Assembly (NCBI GenBank): GCA_025149285.1
Contig: CP102274.1
Span: 640,501 to 704,500, forward strand
Source: Hungatella hathewayi
GTDB taxonomy: Bacteria > Bacillota > Clostridia > Lachnospirales > Lachnospiraceae
Length of the DNA: 64,000 nt
Reading direction: 5' to 3'
The notes below the pieces were generated by a model, which searched no databases, was not told the origin of the DNA, and worked only from the letters and a program-made list of their open reading frames with translations. This document shows, in pieces, positions 7,361-14,676 of this stretch (position 1 is its first letter; every line of letters begins with the position of its first letter). A program made the translations under genes and the position numbers.

Positions 7361-8095
7361 ATGAATCAGACAATACAGGAATTATATGAGAGAAAATCGG
7401 TGCGTGCCTACGAGGAACGTCCAATCGAACCGGAGAAGAAGGAGATGGTGATTCAGGCGGCCATTCAGGCGCCCAGTGCGGGGAATATGACGCTTTATTC
7501 CATTATTGACGTGACCGATCAGAAGCTTAAGGAGACGCTGGCTGTTACCTGTGATAATCAGCCTTTTATTGCAAAAGCCCCTATGGTGCTGGTCTTCTGC
7601 GCCGATTACCAGAAATGGTATGATCTGTTTTTACAGCGCGAGGAGGAAGTCAGAAAGCCGGGCATGGGAGACTTTATGCTGGCATCCTGCGACGCGCTGA
7701 TTGCCGCCCAGAACGCGGTGACAGCGGCACAGGCCCTGGGAATTGGTTCCTGTTATATCGGTGATATTATGGAGCGGTATGAGACACACAGGGACCTTCT
7801 TCATCTGCCGAAGTATGTGGTGCCGACTGCCATGGTAGTCTTCGGCTATCCTACGAAGCAGCAGGAGGAACGGGAAAAGCCGGTTCGGCTGCCGGCGCAG
7901 GCGGTTGTATCTGAGAATACATACCGCAGACAGGAGGCGTCAGAGTATGCGGAGTATCTTTCTGACCGTCAGGGAAAGACGGAAGAAGAATTTGACCGCT
8001 GGCTGCATGCATTCTGCAAACGAAAATGGAATTCCGATTTCAGCGCAGAGATGAGCCGGTCCGTGGAAGTCATGATGAGGCAGTGGGCAGAATAG
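7361..8095 (+). CDS. nitroreductase-family FMN oxidoreductase
   Basis: The protein has 244 residues. The N-terminal IQELYERKSVRAYEERPI is the classical nitroreductase signature (RxSxRxY, FMN phosphate contact), followed by AAIQAPSAGNMTLYSI. A mid-protein ALGIGSCYIGDI helix-turn and the PTAMVVFGYP strand complete the fold. The C-terminal extension (residues about 185-244) is longer than in minimal family members, as in NfsA-like enzymes. Such enzymes use NAD(P)H to reduce nitro groups, quinones or flavins; the natural substrate is not predictable. The start is ATG 7361 after GGGAGG, not the ATG at 7340. The pseudouridine synthase gene starts 11 bp after the stop. Confidence 0.88.
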   Translation: MNQTIQELYERKSVRAYEERPIEPEKKEMVIQAAIQAPSAGNMTLYSIIDVTDQKLKETLAVTCDNQPFIAKAPMVLVFCADYQKWYDLFLQREEEVRKPGMGDFMLASCDALIAAQNAVTAAQALGIGSCYIGDIMERYETHRDLLHLPKYVVPTAMVVFGYPTKQQEEREKPVRLPAQAVVSENTYRRQEASEYAEYLSDRQGKTEEEFDRWLHAFCKRKWNSDFSAEMSRSVEVMMRQWAE

Positions 8096-8106
8096 TGGAG
8101 TGGAAG

Positions 8107-8814
8107 ATGAATATACTGTATGAGGATGACCAGATAATCGTTGTGGAGAAACCGGCGGGAATAGAGTCTCAGTCCAGCCGGACCTTCGAACCGGACATGG
8201 TCAGCGAAGTAAAGAAACATATCAACAGTTTGTCCCCAAAAAAGGGGGATCCATATGTGGGAGTTATCCACAGGCTGGATAAACCGGTTGGTGGAATACT
8301 TGTTTTTGGAAAAACAAAAGAGGCCGCGGGGGCTTTAAGTAAGCAGATTTCTGAGCATCAGACGGAGAAAAGGTATCTGGCTGTTGTTTGTGGAAAACCT
8401 GTGGAAAACTTTGGGACGTACGTGGATTATTTGTGGAAAGACGGGAAAAATAATATTTCAAAAATTGTGGATAAGGGGATAACCGATGCAAAGAGGGCGG
8501 AATTAAGCTACCGGGTGCTGGCGGAACTGGAAGGAGAGGGCGGCCCGCTCTGCCTTATGGAAATTGATTTAAAGACAGGGCGCCATCATCAGATCCGCGT
8601 TCAGCTCTCGGGTCATGGGACCCCGCTTTTAGGCGATTTGAAGTACAATCCAGACGGCCCGAAGGTGACCGGCCAGAGAAATGTGGCTCTCTGCGCCTGG
8701 AAGCTCTCTTTTACCCATCCGGGGAACAAAAAGAGGATGAAGTTTACGGTAAAGCCTCAGGGAGCGGCGTTTTATCAGTTTGACTTTGATTATTTAGCAG
8801 ACACGCATACATAA
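8107..8814 (+). CDS. RluA-family pseudouridine synthase
   Basis: The protein has 235 residues. The catalytic motif is GVIHRLDKPVGGILVFGKT (residues about 53-71), in which the Asp of HRLD attacks the uracil ring. The second motif, IDLKTGRHHQIRVQLSG, is the RluA KTGRxHQIR element. There is no N-terminal S4 domain, so it belongs to the short single-domain group; the target uridine (rRNA or tRNA) cannot be told. ATG 8107 was chosen because family members begin with ILYEDDQIIVVEKPAG. The gene follows the nitroreductase closely and precedes abgT by 53 bp. Its sequence holds an unusual number of DnaA-box-like 9-mers (see findings). Confidence 0.9.
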   Translation: MNILYEDDQIIVVEKPAGIESQSSRTFEPDMVSEVKKHINSLSPKKGDPYVGVIHRLDKPVGGILVFGKTKEAAGALSKQISEHQTEKRYLAVVCGKPVENFGTYVDYLWKDGKNNISKIVDKGITDAKRAELSYRVLAELEGEGGPLCLMEIDLKTGRHHQIRVQLSGHGTPLLGDLKYNPDGPKVTGQRNVALCAWKLSFTHPGNKKRMKFTVKPQGAAFYQFDFDYLADTHT

Positions 8815-8867
8815 CTATACCTCATTCTGGTAAAAATAGAAAAGACTGAGGAGGTGTCTATTCTATT

Positions 8868-10469
8868 ATGAAACAGAATGAAGGGAAAAAAGAAAGAAAA
8901 TCACTGATCTTCCGTTTTCTTAATACCGTAGAGCAAGTGGGCAACCGGCTGCCTCATCCAATTACCATGTTTGCAGCGCTTGCCCTTTTTATCGTTCTTT
9001 TATCGGGAATCCTGGCTGCGGCAGGGATATCGGCAGAAGGCGAAGTGATAGACAGTAAGACCATGGAGGTGACGACGCAGACCGTATCGGCAGTCAGTTT
9101 GCTGGACCGTGACGGCCTGGTCTATATGCTGACTCACATGGTCAGCAATTTTACCGAGTTTGCCCCGCTGGGAGTGGTTCTGGTTACCATGCTGGGCGTA
9201 GGCTGCGCGGAGGGGAGCGGATACTTGTCTGCACTGCTGAAAAAGACTGTGTCGGTGACGCCCGCAAAGCTGGTAACACCGATGCTGGTATTTCTGGGAG
9301 TCATGTCTAATGTGGCCTCGGATGTCGGGTATGTGGTGCTGATTCCGCTGGGGGCAATGGTATTTCTGGCCTGCGGCCGCCATCCGATTGCCGGAATTGC
9401 GGCCGCCTTTGCGGGGGTGTCAGGAGGCTTCTCCGCCAATTTACTGATCGGTACGCTGGATCCCATGCTGGCCGGAATCAGCACGGAGGCGGCCCAGCTG
9501 GTCTCTCCCGGTTACATCGTGGAACCGTCGGCAAACTGGTATTTTATGATCGTGTCTACCTTTCTGATCGTGGCACTGGGAAGCTGGGTGACAGACCGGA
9601 TCGTGGAACCGCGTCTGACTGGGGGAATCAAAGCGAAGCCCGGAGAAGGAGGCCAGGCCAGCGCGGCCGGCGAACCGGATGACCGGGCGTCGGTCTCTCT
9701 GACAGACCGGGAGAGAAAGGCGCTCTGCCTGGCCAATACAAGTTTTCTGCTGCTGGCCGCGGCGATTACCCTTCTGGCATGGCCGCAGGATTCTTTTTTC
9801 AGAAATCCGGAGACGAAAAGCCTGATATCATCGTCTCCATTTATGACAGGCTTAATTGTGCTGATTGCCCTGCTGTTTTTTGTGCCCTCCGTGGTTTACG
9901 GACGTGTTTCCGGTGCGTACAAAGGCGAGAAAGATGTCTGTGCCCAGCTTGGAAGCAACATGGAGGCCATGGGAGGCTATATTGCGCTGTCATTTGCGGC
10001 GGCTCAGTTTATCAGTTACTTTAATTATACGAAGCTGGGGACGATCCTGGCGTTAAAGGGGGCCGCCGTTCTGGGCCGGATTGGAACGGGAGGACCGGTT
10101 TTAATGGTGCTGTTTATTCTGCTTGCATCGCTTATTAACCTGTTTATGGGGTCGGCCTCTGCCAAGTGGACGATCCTGGCTCCCGTTTTTGTCCCCATGT
10201 TCATGCTGCTGGGCTATTCGCCGGAACTGGTGCAGGTGGCGTACCGTATCGGGGATTCGTGTACCAACCTCATTACACCGCTGATGGCCTATTTTGCCAT
10301 GGTTGTGGTGTTTGCAAAGAAATACGATGACAATTCCGGGATCGGAACGCTGGTATCCACCATGCTTCCATACTGTATCTGCTTCCTGATCGGGTGGTCG
10401 CTGCTGCTTATCCTGTGGATGGCGGCCGGGCTTCCTCTGGGGCCGGGGGCGGGATTGATGATATCATGA
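8868..10469 (+). CDS. abgT: AbgT-family transporter
   Basis: The protein has 533 residues and a dozen or so hydrophobic segments. N-terminal VEQVGNRLPHPITMFA and later SNVASDVGYVVLIPLGA, AGVSGGFSANLLIGTLDPMLAG and FMGSASAKWTILAPVFVPM are hallmark stretches of the AbgT family. E. coli AbgT imports p-aminobenzoyl-glutamate, a folate breakdown product; other members have been reported to export sulfonamides. A charged cytoplasmic loop of about 40 residues (225-265) splits the two halves. A strong GAGGAGGTG site precedes ATG 8868. It is the last gene before a strong terminator. No abgA/abgB hydrolase genes are adjacent, although an M20-type domain occurs at 32.5 kb. Confidence 0.88.
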   Translation: MKQNEGKKERKSLIFRFLNTVEQVGNRLPHPITMFAALALFIVLLSGILAAAGISAEGEVIDSKTMEVTTQTVSAVSLLDRDGLVYMLTHMVSNFTEFAPLGVVLVTMLGVGCAEGSGYLSALLKKTVSVTPAKLVTPMLVFLGVMSNVASDVGYVVLIPLGAMVFLACGRHPIAGIAAAFAGVSGGFSANLLIGTLDPMLAGISTEAAQLVSPGYIVEPSANWYFMIVSTFLIVALGSWVTDRIVEPRLTGGIKAKPGEGGQASAAGEPDDRASVSLTDRERKALCLANTSFLLLAAAITLLAWPQDSFFRNPETKSLISSSPFMTGLIVLIALLFFVPSVVYGRVSGAYKGEKDVCAQLGSNMEAMGGYIALSFAAAQFISYFNYTKLGTILALKGAAVLGRIGTGGPVLMVLFILLASLINLFMGSASAKWTILAPVFVPMFMLLGYSPELVQVAYRIGDSCTNLITPLMAYFAMVVVFAKKYDDNSGIGTLVSTMLPYCICFLIGWSLLLILWMAAGLPLGPGAGLMIS

Positions 10470-10479
10470 GAAGGGGAGG

Positions 10480-10521
10480 CCGGATACTGGCACAACTAAA
10501 CCAGTATCCGGTTCTTTTTTT
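10480..10521 (+). terminator. intrinsic terminator after abgT
   Basis: CCGGATACTGG (10480-10490) pairs perfectly with CCAGTATCCGG (10501-10511), followed by TTCTTTTTTT. It separates abgT from the carbohydrate locus. Confidence 0.92.
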
Positions 10522-10537
10522 GGCATGTTGATCCTCT

Positions 10538-10553
10538 TTGTGCATCTGCACAA
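10538..10553 (+). promoter_or_regulatory. 16-bp palindrome upstream of the lacI-type promoter
   Basis: TTGTGCATCTGCACAA is a perfect 7-2-7 palindrome, 47 bp upstream of the -35 of the lacI-type gene. The same palindrome with a different centre occurs at 18653-18668. Its place upstream of the -35 suits an activator better than a simple blocking repressor. Confidence 0.65.
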
Positions 10554-10600
10554 TCGCCAATGGAGAATTCAAATAAATGCATAAAGAATGCGCTGGTAAA

Positions 10601-10629
10601 TTGACAATGAAATTGGTTTGTTCTAAAAT
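10601..10629 (+). promoter_or_regulatory. promoter of the ycj-like locus
   Basis: TTGACA (10601-10606), exactly 17 bp, then TAAAAT (10624-10629). It is a near-consensus sigma-A promoter in front of the LacI-type gene. Confidence 0.8.
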
Positions 10630-10662
10630 GACAACGTAGGACAAAATAAAGACGGAGAGAGG

Positions 10663-11715
10663 GTGGATGAGATTCAAAAAGCGAATATGATGCAGATTGC
10701 CGAGCACTGCGGTGTGTCTTTAAAGACAGTTTCCAGAGTATTAAATCATCCGGAGCAGGTGAGTCCGAAGACGAGGGAAGCGGTCCGGAGATCAATGGAG
10801 CAGTGCGGTTTCCAGGTAAACCTTCTGGCCAAAGGTTTAAAACAGAACAGGACCAACATCATCATAGTCTTTCTGGATAAGCACAACGGCGATTATATGA
10901 ACTTATGGAGAAGCCGGATGCTTAAGTATCTGTTCCGTTATTCCAGCGGAATCGGTTTAAAGATTATCGTGTCTCCATCCGACAGCCATGGTTTTCTGGA
11001 AGATGAGACGGACGGATTTTACCTGCTTTCTAGCGGAATCGCCGATGGGGCCATTTTGCTGGAATACATGGCTGAAGATCAGCGAGTCGGGTATTTGAAA
11101 CGAACCGGAACTCCGTATGTGGTTCTCGGACAGCCGGAGGAACAGGATATCCCGGCGGTCAGCCTCGACAACTTTGATGTGGGATTAAAGGGAGGCAGGT
11201 ATTTAAAAGAAAAGGGTTTTAAGAAGATTTGTTACTTGACGAATGATGTGGGGTTCTATTCGACGAAGCTGCGTGTCGGCGGTTTTTTAGAGGCAGTTCC
11301 GGAAGGCCGCGTGATATATGGAGTGAGAGACGCGAAGACCGCGTATGAGAGAACCAGAGAGCTGCTGCAGGCAGGGGAGGCAGACTGCATTTTCACAAAC
11401 GGAGACGACAGGTTCCTTGGAATCTACAGAGCTGCGGCTGAGTGTGGATACAGGATTCCTCAGGATTTGGGAGTGCTGTCGGCAGACGACCTGGCTGTCA
11501 ACGAGGAAGCGTATCCGTCCCTGTCGTCTCTGGGGCAGGACTTTGAAGGTCTGGCGGAGAACTGTATTGCCGTACTCCAGTCTCTTCTCCAAAAAAGACA
11601 GAGTCATGAGTCCGTGGCCCATAATCAGATTTTTCTGCCGTCCACGATCATTGAACGGGAATCGACAGGAATCACCGGTACAGAGGAAAAAACAGATAAA
11701 ACCATAAAAGAATAG
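10663..11715 (+). CDS. LacI-family transcriptional regulator (YcjW-like position)
   Basis: The protein has 350 residues. The HTH is MMQIAEHCGVSLKTVSRVLNHPEQVSPKTREAV (about residues 9-41), a standard LacI headpiece and hinge. A periplasmic-binding-protein-like sugar domain follows, with ADGAILLEYM, the ERTRELLQAGEADCIFTNGDD segment and DLGVLSADDLAVNEEAYPSLSSLGQDF. The start is GTG 10663 after GGAGAGAGG; ATG 10687 is a possible alternative. It heads the carbohydrate locus, and the next gene begins 23 bp after its stop. By position it corresponds to E. coli YcjW. It probably responds to a sugar or sugar phosphate from the pathway; the ligand is unknown. Confidence 0.9.
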   Translation: MDEIQKANMMQIAEHCGVSLKTVSRVLNHPEQVSPKTREAVRRSMEQCGFQVNLLAKGLKQNRTNIIIVFLDKHNGDYMNLWRSRMLKYLFRYSSGIGLKIIVSPSDSHGFLEDETDGFYLLSSGIADGAILLEYMAEDQRVGYLKRTGTPYVVLGQPEEQDIPAVSLDNFDVGLKGGRYLKEKGFKKICYLTNDVGFYSTKLRVGGFLEAVPEGRVIYGVRDAKTAYERTRELLQAGEADCIFTNGDDRFLGIYRAAAECGYRIPQDLGVLSADDLAVNEEAYPSLSSLGQDFEGLAENCIAVLQSLLQKRQSHESVAHNQIFLPSTIIERESTGITGTEEKTDKTIKE

Positions 11716-11738
11716 AAGAAAAGTTTGGAGGAAGCACC

Positions 11739-12803
11739 ATGAAGAAGCTTGTAGCTACGGCACCAAGAACAGCCGAATTAAAAGAGTATGAGGACAGACC
11801 GATTCAGAGCAGCGAAGTGAGAGTGAAAGTGGAGTTCGCTGCACCGAAGCATGGAACAGAGCTTGCCGATTTCAGAGGAACGACGCCTTTTATCGACGGA
11901 AAATTCGATAATGACTGGAAGGTGTTTGTGGAGAGAGACGCGGACGAACCACGCGGCATAGAATTTGGCGATCTTCCCATCGGCAATATGTTTGTTGGAA
12001 CGATTATTGAAGCGGGAGCCGATGTTACGGAATATGCAGTAGGGGACAGAGTTTGTTCCTACGGGCCAATCAGGGAAACAGAGATCGTAAATGCCGTGGA
12101 CAATTATAAGCTGAGAAAGATGAGTAAGGAAGCTTCTGCAAAGAATGCTGTATGCTACGATCCGGCTCAGTTTGCATTAGGCGGAATTCGGGATGCCAAT
12201 GTCCGCTCCGGAGACAACGTGGTGGTAATCGGACTGGGGGCAATCGGACAGCTGGCGGTTCAGATGGCAAAGAAATCAGGCGCCTCCATAGTTATCGCAG
12301 TCGACCCCATTGAAAAGAGGAGAGAGATTGCCGGAAAGTATGGCGCAGATTATTGCCTGGACCCGACAGCCTGTGATGTGGGATATGAGATCAAACGAAT
12401 TACCGGTAAGATGGGAGCGGATGCGATTCTGGAGACCAGCGGCAGTGTACAGGCTTTGCAGTCCGCGTTAAAGGGGCTGGCATATGGAGGAACGATCGCC
12501 TATCTGGCATTTGCAAAGCCGTTTCCGGCGGGACTCTGGCTGGGACAGGAAGCACATTATAATTACGGAAAGATCGTCTTCTCGAGAGCGTGCAGTGAAC
12601 CGAATCCGGATTATCCGAGATGGAACCGTAAGAGAATCGAAGACGTGGTTTGGGATATGCTGATGAGCGGATATTTAGACTGCTCCGAGATCATCGATCC
12701 GGTTGTGAAATTTGAGGATTCGGCAGAGGGAATCTGTACCTATATGGATAAGGAACAGGAAAAGAGCATTAAGATGGGGGTTATATTTGGAGGTGAAGAA
12801 TGA
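11739..12803 (+). CDS. MDR-family (zinc-type) sugar dehydrogenase, YcjQ-like
   Basis: The 354-residue protein is a medium-chain dehydrogenase/reductase. The N-terminal GroES-like domain contains PKHGTELADF, where classical enzymes have a CGTDxH zinc motif, so the catalytic cysteine is not in its usual place. The Rossmann part is clear at VVVIGLGAIGQLAVQMAKK (about residues 164-182), followed by VIAVDPIEKRREIAGKYGAD. Gene order places it as YcjQ, which in E. coli has been reported to interconvert 3-keto-gulosides and gulosides with NAD(H). It overlaps the next gene by 4 bp (ATGA), so translational coupling is likely. The ribosome site is TTTGGAGGAAG. Confidence 0.85.
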   Translation: MKKLVATAPRTAELKEYEDRPIQSSEVRVKVEFAAPKHGTELADFRGTTPFIDGKFDNDWKVFVERDADEPRGIEFGDLPIGNMFVGTIIEAGADVTEYAVGDRVCSYGPIRETEIVNAVDNYKLRKMSKEASAKNAVCYDPAQFALGGIRDANVRSGDNVVVIGLGAIGQLAVQMAKKSGASIVIAVDPIEKRREIAGKYGADYCLDPTACDVGYEIKRITGKMGADAILETSGSVQALQSALKGLAYGGTIAYLAFAKPFPAGLWLGQEAHYNYGKIVFSRACSEPNPDYPRWNRKRIEDVVWDMLMSGYLDCSEIIDPVVKFEDSAEGICTYMDKEQEKSIKMGVIFGGEE

Positions 12804-13594
12804 TGCTGCTTGGTACACAGGACAGGGATTTTTTTCCGCAGGATTTAACAGAGAAATTTAAATTTGTAAAATCAATCGGTTTCGAATGTTTTGAGATCGA
12901 TGGAAAGGTTCTGATGGAAAAACCGGATGAGATTAAGCGTGCCATCCGGGAGTCAGGACTTCCGGTCTCCAGCGCCTGCGGCGGATATCGTGGATGGATT
13001 GGTGATTTTATTGAAGAGAAGAGGTTAAACGGAATCGCTGATTTAAAGGTAATTATCAGGAACTTAAAGGAAGTGGGCGGAACCGGGGTGGTGGTTCCTG
13101 CGGCCTGGGGGATGTTTACCTACCGTCTTCCGCCGATGGTATCACCGAGAAGCCGCGAAGGGGACAGAAAAGCGATTCTGGATTCCTTAAGCCAGCTTGA
13201 AGAGACAGCTAAAGAGTGCGGGATCTATATCTACTTAGAACCCCTGAACCGATATCAGGACCATATGCTCAATACGACAGCAGACGCGGTTTCCATTATC
13301 GACGAAGGAAAATTTGAGATGGTGAAGATTACGGGAGACTTCTATCATATGTCTATTGAGGAAGATGATATTTCCGAGACACTGGAGAAGTATCGGGATT
13401 ACATAGGCCATATCCACATCGCGGAGAATCACAGATACCAGCCGGGCACGGGAAGTATTGATTTCAAACGCCATATGGAGACGTTAAAGCGGATCGGTTA
13501 TGACGGCGCCGTTGTCAATGAAGGAAGAATCCGCGGGGAAGACCCTCTGACGGTTTACGTGGATTCCATTGCCTATATGAAACAGTTTATGTAA
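12800..13594 (+). CDS. sugar isomerase/epimerase TIM-barrel protein, YcjR-like
   Basis: The protein has 264 residues with the xylose-isomerase-like TIM barrel (AP endonuclease family 2). Metal-site residues expected for the family can be seen: Glu in IYLEPLNRY, Asp/His in ITGDFYHMSIEE, His in GHIHIAENHR and Glu in VVNEGRI. In the E. coli ycj cluster the equivalent YcjR is reported to epimerise C4 of 3-keto-glucosides and 3-keto-gulosides. The placement here between a YcjQ-like and a YcjS-like dehydrogenase is the same. Start codons ATGATG overlap the preceding stop. The oxidation-epimerisation-reduction scheme follows from synteny and is not proven by the sequence. Confidence 0.85.
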   Translation: MMLLGTQDRDFFPQDLTEKFKFVKSIGFECFEIDGKVLMEKPDEIKRAIRESGLPVSSACGGYRGWIGDFIEEKRLNGIADLKVIIRNLKEVGGTGVVVPAAWGMFTYRLPPMVSPRSREGDRKAILDSLSQLEETAKECGIYIYLEPLNRYQDHMLNTTADAVSIIDEGKFEMVKITGDFYHMSIEEDDISETLEKYRDYIGHIHIAENHRYQPGTGSIDFKRHMETLKRIGYDGAVVNEGRIRGEDPLTVYVDSIAYMKQFM

Positions 13595-13623
13595 GACAGT
13601 TTGCATGAAAACAGGAGAAGGCC

Positions 13624-14676
13624 ATGAGCATACTCAGGGTAGCAGTTATCGGGGCCGGGCAGGTAGCCCGGACCTCCCATATCAATCATTATAAGAGTCT
13701 CCCGGACGTGGAGATATGTGCGGTCTGCGATGTAAATCAGAACGCGGCAAAAATGGCGGCTGATGAATTCCATATACCATCCTGGTATACAGATGCGGAG
13801 ACCATGCTGAAGGAAATACGGCCGGATGCGGTCAGTATCTGTGTGCCGAACAAGTTTCATTGCGATATGACGTGCCTGTGCCTGGAATACGGCTGTCACG
13901 TTCTGTGTGAGAAGCCGCCTGCGGTTACTTTAAAAGAAGCCGAAAGAATGCGGGATACTGCAAGGCGGTGCAGCAGAATTTTAACGTTCGGATTCCATTT
14001 CCGTCATGCGGAAACGATTGCCTTCCTGAAGAAGAAGGTGGAAGCCGGTGAGATGGGTACTCTGTACGCCGGGGACGTGACATGGCTCAGAAGACGGGGA
14101 ATTCCCGGCTGGGGCAGTTTTACGAATCTGGAGATACAGGGTGGCGGACCGCTGATCGATATCGGTGCCCATATGCTGGATCTGGCCGTTTATCTGCTGG
14201 ATTATCCGGAAGTATCGTACGTCTGTGCCTCTTCCTCGGACCGGATTGGAAAACAGGGCGGAACGGGATTCCTGGGAAGCTGGGATGGAGCCAGATTCGG
14301 AGTGGAAGACAGCTTATTCGGATTTATTCATTTTTCCAACGGCGGTTCCTTAACGGTAAGAACTTCCTTTACGATCAATATTGCGGAGAAGGAAGAGAGA
14401 AATGTTCGTCTGTACGGTGATAAACGGGGAATCAGCGTGTTCCCTTTCGAAATTTACGGTGACGAGGACGGACATCAGGTCAATTCGGTCTATCCCTTTG
14501 AAGAGACGAAAGACTGGCACTACGACTGTATACGTAACTTTGTGGAGAGCTGCATGGGCCGGGCAGATATACTTGTCACGCCGGATCAGGCCGTCTATGT
14601 GCAGAAGCTGATTACCGGTTTATATCAATCCGCCGGAACAGGCAGACCGGTTATATATGGGAACGGGAATCTATGA
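13624..14676 (+). CDS. Gfo/Idh/MocA-family oxidoreductase, YcjS-like
   Basis: The protein has 350 residues. The N-terminal Rossmann fold starts with VAVIGAGQVARTSHINHY, and the family Lys is in CHVLCEKPPAVTLKEAE (EKP motif, about residues 95-101). The substrate half contains GGGPLIDIGAHMLDLAVYLL, with the conserved Asp and His of the active site (DIGAHMLDL). Members oxidise or reduce sugar hydroxyls with bound NAD. By position it is YcjS, reported in E. coli to oxidise C3 of glucosides. A good AGGAGAAGG site precedes ATG 13624. The last codons overlap the GH65 gene by 4 bp. Confidence 0.9.
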   Translation: MSILRVAVIGAGQVARTSHINHYKSLPDVEICAVCDVNQNAAKMAADEFHIPSWYTDAETMLKEIRPDAVSICVPNKFHCDMTCLCLEYGCHVLCEKPPAVTLKEAERMRDTARRCSRILTFGFHFRHAETIAFLKKKVEAGEMGTLYAGDVTWLRRRGIPGWGSFTNLEIQGGGPLIDIGAHMLDLAVYLLDYPEVSYVCASSSDRIGKQGGTGFLGSWDGARFGVEDSLFGFIHFSNGGSLTVRTSFTINIAEKEERNVRLYGDKRGISVFPFEIYGDEDGHQVNSVYPFEETKDWHYDCIRNFVESCMGRADILVTPDQAVYVQKLITGLYQSAGTGRPVIYGNGNL

